Shown here: positions 8,066-14,314 of the stretch, piece after piece
How the letters are laid out: each line of letters begins with the position of its first letter
How positions within the stretch are numbered: the first letter of the stretch is position 1
Source of the DNA: CALAED01 sp937891035
GTDB taxonomy: Bacteria; Actinomycetota; Actinomycetes; Streptosporangiales; Streptosporangiaceae
Assembly (NCBI GenBank): GCA_035642125.1
Contig: DASQSZ010000401.1
Coordinates: 1 to 14,955 of the forward strand
Direction of reading: 5' to 3'
Length of the DNA: 14,955 bases
Notes under the pieces: model-generated
Databases searched by the model: none
The model's input: only the letters and a program-made list of their open reading frames with translations
What the model was told of the DNA's origin: nothing
Made by a program: the position numbers and the translations under genes

Positions 8066-8100
8066 ACACCTGCAGCCCATGACGTGATCGCGTTTAATCC

Positions 8101-8141
8101 GAAGATCACAACGGAAAGATCGTCTTGCGGAGGAAGATCAC
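8101..8141 (+). repeat. three AAGATC repeats upstream of the small membrane protein
   Basis: AAGATC occurs at 8102-8107, 8116-8121 and 8134-8139; the outer two are embedded in identical GAAGATCAC. The middle copy is part of a small palindrome, AAGATCGTCTT. They might be operator half-sites, but the spacing (14 and 18 bp) is irregular. Confidence 0.25.
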
Positions 8142-8189
8142 CGCGGACGGCCTGGGGCAAGATTGGGCGAACTGCGCCCTTCGGTCCAT

Positions 8190-8235
8190 TTGGCCACAAT
8201 ACGGAGGAAACCGGGTGGTCACCCGGGTCGGCCAA
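8190..8235 (+). other. nested hairpin in the leader of the 39-aa protein
   Basis: Outer stem TTGGCC (8190-8195) pairs with GGCCAA (8230-8235). Inside it CCGGGTG (8211-8217) pairs with CACCCGG (8220-8226). A 15-nt bulge containing GGAGGAAA lies on the 5' side. The structure ends 23 nt before the ribosome binding site of the small gene. It matches no riboswitch class I know. It could be a cis-regulatory fold or a late terminator of the S15 gene lacking a T-run. Confidence 0.4.
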
Positions 8236-8268
8236 GGTTGAGGGGACACGACGTCTCCGGAGGGGGCA

Positions 8269-8388
8269 ATGATCGTGCGCAAGCGCGGCATCAGACGAGT
8301 GACGGCGATCCTGGTGGGGCTCGGCGCCGCCGGCATCGCGATCGGCTGGATGGGCGAGGAGATGGCCGCCCGCCAGGCGGGCGCCTAG
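8269..8388 (+). CDS. small single-pass membrane protein, 39 aa
   Basis: This short gene has an excellent ribosome binding site, GGAGG at 8259-8263, 5 nt before ATG. The product starts with a strongly basic segment (MIVRKRGIRR), has one hydrophobic helix at about residues 11-27 (VTAILVGLGAAGIAIGW) and ends with a short acidic/polar tail (GEEMAARQAGA). By the positive-inside rule the N-terminus should face the cytoplasm. Nearly all of its codons end in G or C, like the surrounding genes. It could also be read as a secretion signal without a mature part. No family is recognised and the function is unknown. It follows the S15 gene by 203 nt that hold a folded leader, and converges on the sulfotransferase. 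Confidence 0.6.
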   Translation: MIVRKRGIRRVTAILVGLGAAGIAIGWMGEEMAARQAGA

Positions 8389-8392
8389 CGCC

Positions 8393-8433
8393 GGCTGACG
8401 GCGGCTGACGGCGCCTTGACGGCGGCTAACGGC
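8393..8433. repeat. degenerate 10-bp tandem repeat in the convergent gap
   Basis: GGCTGACGGC occurs twice in tandem (8393-8402, 8403-8412). A variant GCCTTGACGGC (8413-8423) and GGCTAACGGC (8424-8433) follow. The last unit includes the sulfotransferase stop codon (8426-8428). A further related GGCTAACCGG lies at 8447-8456 inside that gene. This looks like a short array made by slippage. No separate terminator hairpin is seen in this gap. Confidence 0.55.
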
Positions 8434-9403
8434 TCGCGACCGCGGCGGCTAACCGGAGCGCGGGCGGATAGCCAAGGCGCCGCAGTTCGGCGCCGGCGAT
8501 CCGTTCGACCTGGGTGACCTGCCGGGGGGTGAGCCGGTCGCGCCAGGCGCCGACGCCGCGGTCGTCGACTCCGGCCAGCGCCGCCTTGCTGACCGGCGTA
8601 CCCAGGTAGTCGGCCACGCTCTCGATCACCCGGGACGGCCGGGTCACCAGGTCTTCGTAGCGAACCGTGTAGAGCTGTTCCTCCGGGGTCTGGGCGCGCA
8701 GCCGGGCACTGAGCCGGACCGAGCCGCGCCAGCGCAGCGCGCACTTGACGGCGGCGGCGGCGACGGGCCAGCGGGCCCGTTCGGTCACGTCCTCGACCCC
8801 CAGGAAGGGGTTGGGGAAGACGTCGTCGAGGTTCACCACGCCGGGCTTGAACCAGGCCAGGCACTGCTCGTCGTCCAGCATGTCCGCGACGACGTCGCGG
8901 CCGTCCCTGATGATCTGCAGCACCTGGGCGTCGGGGAAGGCGTCGAACACGACGTCCACACTGTAGAGCAGGTCGGGCGAGGCGTCGGCGTAGCGGTGGG
9001 TCCCCCTGTCGTCAACGCACGGCCCCGGCCGCGCCCCCGGCGGGCCCGCCAGCGCACGGCATTCGGGCGGGCATTCCAGGCAGCCGCGCGGCGAGATCTG
9101 CCAGGCCTGGGCGTAGGCGTCGCGCAGCACCCGGGCGGCGCCCTGCCCCCGCTCGGTCGCGATCGACGGGCGGCGCGCGAAGGCGTACGTCACCCGCAGC
9201 ACGCCCGGGCGGCCCATCGTGAGATGGAAGCCGCCCGACCGCTTGATGGCGGCGGCCAGCAGGCCCGTGCCGGAGTGGGGAGCTCCCACGATGAAGACCG
9301 GCCGCCGGACCTTGGTCCCGTTGATCACCAGGATGTGCGGTGCTGACCTCGCTGACTTCATGATTACTTTCAGTGTGTCACCCGGCGGCGCCGATCTATG
9401 CAT
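8426..9403 (-). CDS. sulfotransferase family protein (PAPS-dependent type), 325 aa
   Basis: Likely transfers a sulfuryl group from PAPS to an unknown acceptor. The 5'-phosphosulfate-binding loop is VFIVGAPHSGTGLL (36-49); the 3'-phosphate-binding region is IIRDGRDVVADML (164-176); RYEDLVTRP (248-256) is a further family motif. Together these fit the Sulfotransfer_3/NodH-like group. No signal peptide or transmembrane helix is evident, so it should be cytosolic. A cysteine cluster, C108-x2-C111-x3-C115-x13-C129, lies between the two PAPS motifs and is not something I associate with the family. The start is uncertain: ATG 9403 has AGGGGG (9411-9416) 7 nt upstream, whereas ATG 9361 would shorten the protein by 14 residues and leave more room for promoters. 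The gene is divergent from the sirtuin with only 30 nt between starts. A longer open frame continues upstream against the sirtuin gene but is a shadow. No neighbour suggests the acceptor. Confidence 0.83.
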   Translation of the reverse strand: MHRSAPPGDTLKVIMKSARSAPHILVINGTKVRRPVFIVGAPHSGTGLLAAAIKRSGGFHLTMGRPGVLRVTYAFARRPSIATERGQGAARVLRDAYAQAWQISPRGCLECPPECRALAGPPGARPGPCVDDRGTHRYADASPDLLYSVDVVFDAFPDAQVLQIIRDGRDVVADMLDDEQCLAWFKPGVVNLDDVFPNPFLGVEDVTERARWPVAAAAVKCALRWRGSVRLSARLRAQTPEEQLYTVRYEDLVTRPSRVIESVADYLGTPVSKAALAGVDDRGVGAWRDRLTPRQVTQVERIAGAELRRLGYPPALRLAAAVASR

Positions 9404-9433
9404 GCGACAGCCCCCTGATACTAGTCTCGGGTC
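9404..9433. promoter_or_regulatory. very short divergent promoter region, sulfotransferase / sirtuin
   Basis: Only 30 nt separate the two called starts. The segment 9417-9425 (GATACTAGT) could supply GATACT as a -10 for the sirtuin, whose ATG would then be 12 nt downstream, giving a nearly leaderless mRNA. On the other strand it gives TAGTAT for the sulfotransferase. No convincing -35 is seen for either. The sirtuin has no good ribosome binding site, which fits leaderless translation. Confidence 0.3.
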
Positions 9434-10210
9434 ATGACGGTGACGCTCCGCGAGCGGCTCGCCGCGGCGACCTCCATAACGGTGCTGACGGGAGCCGGCG
9501 TTTCGACCGATAGCGGCATTCCCGACTTCCGCGGCCCGCAGGGGGTGTGGACCAAAGACCCGGCGGCCGCCGCGATGGCCACGCTGGAGACCTATCTCGA
9601 CGACCCGGATGTGCGGCGGCGGGCGTGGCGGTCGCGGCGCGACCACCCAGCTTGGCGGGCCGAGCCCAACGCGGCCCACGCCGCGCTGGTCGACCTCGAA
9701 CGGGCGGGCCTGCTCAACGCCGTCGTCACCCAGAACATCGACGGGCTGCACCAGCGCGCCGGCTCCAGCCAGGCCGCGGTCATCGAGATCCACGGCACGA
9801 TGCGCGACGCCGTGTGCCTGACCTGCGGAGTGCGCACGCCCATGCCGCAGGTGCTCGAGCGGGTCGACGCGGGCGAGGACGATCCGCCCTGCGTGGCCTG
9901 CGGCGGCATCCAAAAGTCGGCGACGATCTCCTTCGGCCAGGCGCTCGACCGGGACGTCTTGGCGGCCGCCATCCGTGCCGCCCGGTCCTGCGACGTGTTC
10001 GTCGCCGTCGGTACCTCGCTGACCGTCCAGCCGGCGGCGGGCCTGTGCCTCGAGGCGGCCGAGCACGGCGCGCTGTTGGTGATCCTCAACGCGCAGGAGA
10101 CCCCGTACGACGAGATCGCCGACGCGGTGCTGCGCGGCCCGGTCGGTGAGACGCTGCCCCGTCTCGTCGCCATCGCCACCGGCGCGGCCGGGGACATCGA
10201 GGCCCGATGA
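9434..10210 (+). CDS. Sir2-family NAD-dependent protein deacylase, 258 aa
   Basis: Cytosolic sirtuin that removes acyl groups from protein lysines, using NAD+ and giving nicotinamide and O-acyl-ADP-ribose. Visible elements are GAGVSTDSGIPDFRG (20-34), TQNIDGLH (99-106) with the NID triad, catalytic His120 in IHGTM, four zinc cysteines (128, 131, 153, 156), GTSLTVQPA (193-201) and the NAD-binding NAQETPYD (219-226). All core residues are present and the length is normal. At the place where SIRT5 and bacterial CobB carry the Y-x-x-R acid-binding pair, this protein has W65-R-S-R68. Deacetylase activity is thus more likely than desuccinylase activity, subject to alignment. The ATG start has no clear ribosome binding site and may be leaderless. 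The LD-carboxypeptidase begins 77 nt downstream on the same strand, so the two may be co-transcribed. Confidence 0.93.
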   Translation: MTVTLRERLAAATSITVLTGAGVSTDSGIPDFRGPQGVWTKDPAAAAMATLETYLDDPDVRRRAWRSRRDHPAWRAEPNAAHAALVDLERAGLLNAVVTQNIDGLHQRAGSSQAAVIEIHGTMRDAVCLTCGVRTPMPQVLERVDAGEDDPPCVACGGIQKSATISFGQALDRDVLAAAIRAARSCDVFVAVGTSLTVQPAAGLCLEAAEHGALLVILNAQETPYDEIADAVLRGPVGETLPRLVAIATGAAGDIEAR

Positions 10211-10217
10211 GGGCACG

Positions 10218-10278
10218 GGGCGCTGGGCGGAAGGCCCGTATGAGCGTGCGCGCGAAGAGCGCGCCGGGCGCTGGGCGG
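10218..10278 (+). repeat. direct repeat before the LD-carboxypeptidase
   Basis: GGGCGCTGGGCGG is present at 10218-10230 and again at 10266-10278. Both copies continue with RAGGC, so 18 nt are shared with one mismatch. Each copy ends in a ribosome-binding-like purine run (GGAAGG at 10229-10234, GGGAGG at 10277-10282) placed 4-5 nt before a start codon. Confidence 0.6.
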
Positions 10279-10290
10279 GAGGCAGGGTGA
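10240..10290 (+). CDS. possible 16-aa leader peptide overlapping the LD-carboxypeptidase start
   Basis: ATG 10240 lies 5 nt after GGAAGG (10229-10234) and opens 16 codons (MSVRAKSAPGAGREAG). The TGA (10288-10290) overlaps the GTG start of the next gene in the arrangement GTGA. Such an overlap allows translational coupling. The peptide has no run of a single regulatory amino acid, so classic attenuation is not indicated. It may be chance in GC-rich DNA. Confidence 0.35.
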   Translation: MSVRAKSAPGAGREAG

Positions 10291-11243
10291 GCCGGTGCGT
10301 CCGGCCAGGGCGGCTGCGGCGCGGGGACACGGTGGCCGTGGTGGCGCCGAGCGGCCCGGTAGACCCGGAGCGGCTGGCGGCCGGCTGCGCCGTGCTGCGC
10401 GATCTCGGGCTCGATGTCGTCGTTGGCAAGCACGTGCTCGCGCGGGTCGACCTGGCCGAGGCCGAGCCGGTGCGGCCCGACTGGCAGGCGCTGGCCGGCG
10501 CCGACGCCGACCGCGCCGCCGACCTGCGGGCGGCCTGGTGCGATCCGGGCGTCCGCGCCGTGCTGTGCGCCCGCGGCGGGTACGGCGCCACCCGGGTGCT
10601 CGATCACCTCGACTGGGCGGCGATGACGGCGGCGGCGGCCGCGCACGGGCCCAAGATCCTGCACGGGTCCAGCGACATCACCGCCCTGCACGCGGCGTTC
10701 GGGCGTCGGCTCAAGGTCACCACGTCCTTCGGTCCCATGGTGGCCGCGCTCCTCGCCGACGCTGACGCCGGCGCCGGCGCCGCGTCGGTCACCGTCGCGC
10801 ACGCCAGGGCCGCCCTGTTCGGCCGCGCCGAGCCGGTACGCGGCCGGCGCACACTCGTGGGCGGCCGCGCCGAGGGGCCGTTGACCGGAGGGAACCTGTC
10901 CCTGCTCGCCGCGCTGACCGGCACTCCGCATGCCGCCGAACCGGCGACCGGCCGCATCGCCTTCCTCGAAGACGTCACCGAACAGCCGTATCGGATCGAC
11001 CGGATGCTCGGCCAACTGCTCCAGGCGGGCTGGTTCACCGGGGTGGCCGGGATCGCGCTCGGCAGCTGGATCGATTGCGGCGACCCCGCCGAGTTGGAGG
11101 CGGTGTTCCTGGCCCGTCTCGGCCGCCTCGGCGTGCCGCTGCTGGCCGGGCTGCCGGTCGGACACGGGTCCCCGCAACTGACGATCGAGTTCGGCGCCCG
11201 CGCCCGCCTCGACGCCGACCGGAAGATCCTGACAACGATCTGA
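10287..11243 (+). CDS. LD-carboxypeptidase (peptidase family S66), 318 aa
   Basis: Serine peptidase that removes the terminal D-alanine from the L-Lys/meso-DAP-D-Ala bond of murein tetrapeptides during cell-wall recycling; some S66 relatives (MccF-type) act on other amide conjugates. The N-terminal domain begins RRGDTVAVVAPSGPV (about 11-25), followed by ARGGYGATRVLDHLDW (95-110). The nucleophile Ser129 is in GSSDITALH, and GGNLSLLAALTGT lies at 201-213. The catalytic Glu228 is in FLEDV, before EQPYRIDRML (232-241), and His293 is in VGHGSPQLT. All three catalytic residues are thus present, and the length is normal for LdcA. No signal peptide is seen, so a cytosolic recycling role fits. The GTG start follows GGGAGG (10277-10282) by 4 nt; an upstream extension to 10146 would overlap sir2 and is not supported. 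It may form an operon with the sirtuin. Confidence 0.9.
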   Translation: MSRCVRPGRLRRGDTVAVVAPSGPVDPERLAAGCAVLRDLGLDVVVGKHVLARVDLAEAEPVRPDWQALAGADADRAADLRAAWCDPGVRAVLCARGGYGATRVLDHLDWAAMTAAAAAHGPKILHGSSDITALHAAFGRRLKVTTSFGPMVAALLADADAGAGAASVTVAHARAALFGRAEPVRGRRTLVGGRAEGPLTGGNLSLLAALTGTPHAAEPATGRIAFLEDVTEQPYRIDRMLGQLLQAGWFTGVAGIALGSWIDCGDPAELEAVFLARLGRLGVPLLAGLPVGHGSPQLTIEFGARARLDADRKILTTI

Positions 11244-11279
11244 CCATCGTCAAGCGCATGTCATCGGGGGTGGCCGGGC

Positions 11280-11313
11280 CGCGACCGCGCTGCTCGCGGC
11301 CGCTTTGGTCGCG
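11280..11313 (+). terminator. possible hairpin terminator after the LD-carboxypeptidase
   Basis: CGCGA (11280-11284) can pair with TCGCG (11309-11313), around an inner stem CCGCG/CGCGG (11285-11289 with 11295-11299). No T-run follows. The rest of the 188-nt gap (to 11431) shows no clear promoter; TACTCT at 11397-11402 is a possible -10 without a good -35. Confidence 0.35.
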
Positions 11314-11420
11314 ACGGCGCGGGGACGGTGGCCCGCCAACGTTCCCGCAATGTGAACCAGAGGGTCTTCCGGAGGCGCGCAACTCCTGCCAAGCTCTACT
11401 CTGCGGATCATGTGAGGTCA

Positions 11421-11426
11421 AGGAGG
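11421..11426 (+). promoter_or_regulatory. ribosome binding site AGGAGG that sets the next start
   Basis: A consensus AGGAGG lies 5 nt before ATG 11432. The open frame runs upstream to 11075, inside the LD-carboxypeptidase gene. This site rules out the longer version. Confidence 0.8.
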
Positions 11427-11431
11427 AGTAC

Positions 11432-12337
11432 ATGCGCGCCGGCGAGGGGGAGGGGCGTCGGGGATGGGTCTCCTCCCGTGGCCCGGGCCGTGAAACCGCA
11501 CTCGACTCGCTCGTGGTGCTGGTCGCGGAGAACCTCGGCTACGCCTGCCGGCGGATGCCGGGCGACGTCATGTTGCTTGAGGGCGCGCATCGGCTGCACG
11601 TGAGCATGAAGAACCTGCGGCAACTGGCCCGGCTCGTGCCCCAAGACGACTGGCCGGCGCTGGTCTCCGACCACATCTCGACCATCGTCACCGCCATCGA
11701 AGAGCCCCTCGACCTCAGCGACTTCGAGCTGGCCCAGCACCTGCTGCGCACCAGGATCTACCCGGCCGAGGCCGACAACGGCATCCTGGCCGCCCGGCCG
11801 TTCGCGCCCGGGCTCATCGAGGCGGTCGTCGTCGACACCCCGACGACCGTCCGCACCGTGACCATCGAGGAGATGGAAGAGTGGCCGGTCTCGGGGGACG
11901 CGCTTTTCGTGCTCGGCCGCTCCAACGTCCGCTCCGACGGGCCGTTGCAGGTCGAGGAGCAGCATCTCGGCGACCACGTCCGGGTCATCGTGCTGCATGG
12001 CTGGACGTTTTACGCGGCCACCCATCTGGCCTGGCTGGATGAATACATCGACATGGGCACCTACGGCGCGCTTGTCGTGGTGCCAAGTCGCAGCCTCATC
12101 GCCGCGTACCCGATCCGGGCCGGCGGCTATCGGCTCGAGCCGGCCGTGCGCGCCGCCGCCGCGCAACTGCACTCCCACGCCCAGCAGGCCTACGAGGAGG
12201 GGCCGGGGTCGCTCAGCCCGCATCTGTTCTGGTGGCGGAACGGGGCGCTCACCCTCCTGGAGACCCGCTTCGACGGCGACTCGCTGGTGTTGCCGAGAGA
12301 GTTCCTGGCCGCGCTGAGCACCCGGACCCCGTCCTAA
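11432..12337 (+). CDS. uncharacterised protein resembling DUF1444/YtpQ family, 301 aa
   Basis: Function unknown. The central part, VVVDTPTTVRTVTIEEMEEWPVS split over residues 132-154, resembles the DUF1444 (Bacillus YtpQ) pattern of a strand, a 'TVR.VT..D...W.V' stretch and a helix with 'L...N'. This is a similarity by eye and not certain. An N-terminal region (20-70) may bind through basic patches; helix-rich 75-110 follows; the C-terminal half has LHGWTFYAATHLAWLDEYI (188-206) and a Trp-rich HLFWWRNGALTLL (264-276). There is no signal peptide, no transmembrane helix and no obvious catalytic motif, so it is probably cytosolic. The start is set by the consensus AGGAGG. It stands alone on the plus strand, 188 nt after the LD-carboxypeptidase, and converges on the GH15 gene, giving no functional hint. 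Confidence 0.8.
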   Translation: MRAGEGEGRRGWVSSRGPGRETALDSLVVLVAENLGYACRRMPGDVMLLEGAHRLHVSMKNLRQLARLVPQDDWPALVSDHISTIVTAIEEPLDLSDFELAQHLLRTRIYPAEADNGILAARPFAPGLIEAVVVDTPTTVRTVTIEEMEEWPVSGDALFVLGRSNVRSDGPLQVEEQHLGDHVRVIVLHGWTFYAATHLAWLDEYIDMGTYGALVVVPSRSLIAAYPIRAGGYRLEPAVRAAAAQLHSHAQQAYEEGPGSLSPHLFWWRNGALTLLETRFDGDSLVLPREFLAALSTRTPS

Positions 12338-12368
12338 CGGCCGTCCGGCGCCCGGCCCCGGGACCTGA

Positions 12369-12381
12369 CCCGCAACGCGGG
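12369..12381. terminator. short hairpin between convergent genes
   Basis: CCCGC-AAC-GCGGG lies in the 57-nt gap between the DUF1444-like stop (12337) and the GH15 stop (12395). The stem is only 5 bp and no T-run follows, so it is a weak candidate for a two-way terminator. Confidence 0.3.
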
Positions 12382-12394
12382 CCCCGCGTCGCGG

Positions 12395-14203
12395 CTAGCG
12401 CCCGTGTACCGTGGTGTTGCGGCGTGGCCCGTCGTGGTCGGACAGGTCGTAGGCCGTTTTGATCAACGGCACATGGCTGAAGGCCTGGGGGAAGTTGCCG
12501 GTCAACCGCCGGGCTCTGGGATCGTACTCCTCGGCGAGCAGCCCGACGTCGTTGCGCAGCTTGAGCAGCCGCTCGAACATGTCGCGGGCCTCCTCCTCCC
12601 GCCCCACCTGCCGCAGGCTCGCCGCCATCCAGAACGAGCAGGCGAGGAAGGCGCCCTCCCCGCCGGTCAGCCCGTCGGACGACACCCCCTCCTCGACGGT
12701 CGGGTAGCGGCGGACGAACCCGTCTTCGCCCAGTTCCCTGTGCACAGCGGCCACCGTCCCCCGCACCCGGGGGTCGTCCGGCGGCAGGAAGCCGACCTGC
12801 GGGATGAGCAGCAGCGCGGCGTCGAGATCGGTGCTGCCGTAGGCCTGGGTGAAGGTGTTGCGGACCGGGTCGTAGCCGTGCGCGAGCACGTCGCGGTGAA
12901 TCCGGTCGCGGATCCGCCGCCAGTGGTCGGTCGGGCCGGGGCGGCCGAACTCCTCGGCCATCCGCACGCCCCGGTCGAAGGCGACCCAGCACATGACCTT
13001 GGAGTGCACGAAATGCCGGCTCGCGCCGCGGATCTCCCAAAGGCCCTCGTCGGGGCCGTCCCAGCGCGACTCCAGGTTGGTGAGCAGCGCCTGCTGCATC
13101 GACCAGGCGGACTCGGCCGGCGCCAGACCGCCCTTGAGGCCGATGTAGAGCGAGTCCATCACCTCGCCCGGCACGTCGAGCTGCAATTGGGTCACCGCCG
13201 CGTTGCCGATGCGGACCGGCCGGGAGCCCTCATAGCCCGGCAGCCAGTCGACCTCCCACTCGGGGAGCCGTCGCTCGCCGCCGACGCCGTACATGATCTG
13301 GATGTCCTCCGGGCTGCCGGCCACGGCCCGGATCAGCCACCGCCGCCACGCCTCGGCCTCCTCGGTGTAACCGCCGCGGATCAGCGCCTCGAGGGTCATC
13401 GTGGCGTCGCGCAACCAGCAGTAACGGTAGTCCCAGTTGCGGGTGCCGCCGAGCGCCTCGGGCAGCGACGTGGTCGGGGCGGCGACGATGCCGCCGGTCG
13501 GAGCGTAGATGAGCGCCTTGAGCGTGATGAGCGACCGGACCACGGCGTCCCGGTACTCGCCGTTATAGCTGCAGGTCTTGACCCAATCCAGCCACAGCTG
13601 CTCGGTCTCGGTGAGCGAAAGCTCGGGATCGACGGGCTTGGGCGGGTCGAGATGCGAGGCGTGCCAGGTCAACACGAACGGCACCCGCTCGCCGCCGCGG
13701 ACCGTGAACTCGGCGACATGCGCGAAGTTCTCTCCGCGCACGGGGACCGGGCCGCGCAGCCAGATCGAGTCGGGGCCGGCGATGCCGGCCACCTGGCCGT
13801 CGAGCCGCTGCATCCACGGCACGATGTGCCCGTAGTCGAACCGCAGCCGCATCTCGAACCGCATCGGCACCTCGCCGCTCAGGCCCTCGACGATGCGGAC
13901 GATGTCGGGCGCCTCGCCGCGATGGGGCATGAAGTCGATCAGCCTGACCGTGCCGGTGGGGGTGTCCCACTCGGTCTCCAGGATCAGGGTGTCACCGCGA
14001 TAGCGGCGGCGAGTGGCGAAGCGGCCGGGGCCGGTGGGCGCGATCTGCCAATGCCCGTTCTCCTCATCGCCCAGCAGCGCCGCGAAACAGGCGGGGGAGT
14101 CGAACCTGGGGAAGCAGAGCCAGTCGATGGAACCGTCGCGGCAGACCAGGGCGGCGCTTTGCATGTCTCCGATCAGCGCGTAATCCTCGATGCGTCCTGG
14201 CAT
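12395..14203 (-). CDS. glycoside hydrolase family 15 protein (glucoamylase/trehalase-like), 602 aa
   Basis: Cytosolic inverting alpha-glucosidase of the bacterial GH15 group; relatives in mycobacteria act as trehalases and others as glucoamylases, so the substrate may be trehalose or alpha-glucans. The N-terminal beta-sandwich begins RIEDYALIGD (4-13) and DGSIDWLCFPRFDSP (23-37). The (alpha/alpha)6 catalytic domain starts near 215 and shows RNWDYRYCWLRDAT (255-268), GLWEIRG (387-393) with probable general acid Glu390, and LLAEEYDP (555-562) with probable general base Glu558 or Glu559. TGNFPQAFSHV (568-578) closes the active site. No signal peptide is seen. The start at ATG 14203 follows AAAGGA (14209-14214) by 5 nt; the open frame extends to a GTG at 14218 that lacks such a site. 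It is divergent from the MocR-type regulator, which could control it. Confidence 0.92.
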   Translation of the reverse strand: MPGRIEDYALIGDMQSAALVCRDGSIDWLCFPRFDSPACFAALLGDEENGHWQIAPTGPGRFATRRRYRGDTLILETEWDTPTGTVRLIDFMPHRGEAPDIVRIVEGLSGEVPMRFEMRLRFDYGHIVPWMQRLDGQVAGIAGPDSIWLRGPVPVRGENFAHVAEFTVRGGERVPFVLTWHASHLDPPKPVDPELSLTETEQLWLDWVKTCSYNGEYRDAVVRSLITLKALIYAPTGGIVAAPTTSLPEALGGTRNWDYRYCWLRDATMTLEALIRGGYTEEAEAWRRWLIRAVAGSPEDIQIMYGVGGERRLPEWEVDWLPGYEGSRPVRIGNAAVTQLQLDVPGEVMDSLYIGLKGGLAPAESAWSMQQALLTNLESRWDGPDEGLWEIRGASRHFVHSKVMCWVAFDRGVRMAEEFGRPGPTDHWRRIRDRIHRDVLAHGYDPVRNTFTQAYGSTDLDAALLLIPQVGFLPPDDPRVRGTVAAVHRELGEDGFVRRYPTVEEGVSSDGLTGGEGAFLACSFWMAASLRQVGREEEARDMFERLLKLRNDVGLLAEEYDPRARRLTGNFPQAFSHVPLIKTAYDLSDHDGPRRNTTVHGR

Positions 14204-14208
14204 GCCGG

Positions 14209-14214
14209 TCCTTT
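14209..14214 (-). promoter_or_regulatory. ribosome binding site AAAGGA that sets the GH15 start
   Basis: Read on the minus strand, AAAGGA precedes ATG 14203 by 5 nt. It lies inside the extension from GTG 14218, so the shorter protein is preferred. Confidence 0.65.
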
Positions 14215-14254
14215 CCACTGGCCGTGTGCCCGCCTTGTTGTACGAACCGTAACT

Positions 14255-14268
14255 CCGCGACGTCGCGG
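14255..14268. promoter_or_regulatory. 14-bp perfect palindrome, candidate operator
   Basis: CCGCGACGTCGCGG is a perfect palindrome, 52 bp before the GH15 start. A possible minus-strand -10, TACAAC (14237-14242), lies 12 bp downstream, so a protein bound here would cover the -35 region of the GH15 promoter. The regulator is unknown. Confidence 0.35.
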
Positions 14269-14314
14269 TGCCGGGGTCGATGATGGTTTTACCCGACGTA
14301 GACCTGGCGATGAG

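Noticed and set aside
6023..8080. 685-residue open frame opposite the S15 hydrolase
   Set aside because: Antisense shadow of a gene with a full catalytic triad; no domain or plausible start region.
8190..8268. Known riboswitch (c-di-GMP or c-di-AMP type) before the small gene
   Set aside because: The conserved core bases of those classes as I know them are absent; only generic hairpins are visible.
8084..8272. 62-residue ORF whose TGA overlaps the ATG of the small membrane protein
   Set aside because: Only about 60 percent of codons end in G or C against the strong bias of true genes here, there is no ribosome binding site at GTG 8084, and it spans the hairpins.
9404..10591. N-terminal extension of the sulfotransferase frame to a 721-residue protein
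   Set aside because: The extra part is antisense to the sirtuin and LD-carboxypeptidase genes and is low complexity; the PAPS motif lies close to the start chosen.
9434..11243. Sirtuin plus LD-carboxypeptidase plus sulfotransferase as a defence or modification island
   Set aside because: The sirtuin is a stand-alone deacylase without a defence-type partner domain, the carboxypeptidase is a standard recycling enzyme, and no mobile element or integration site is seen.
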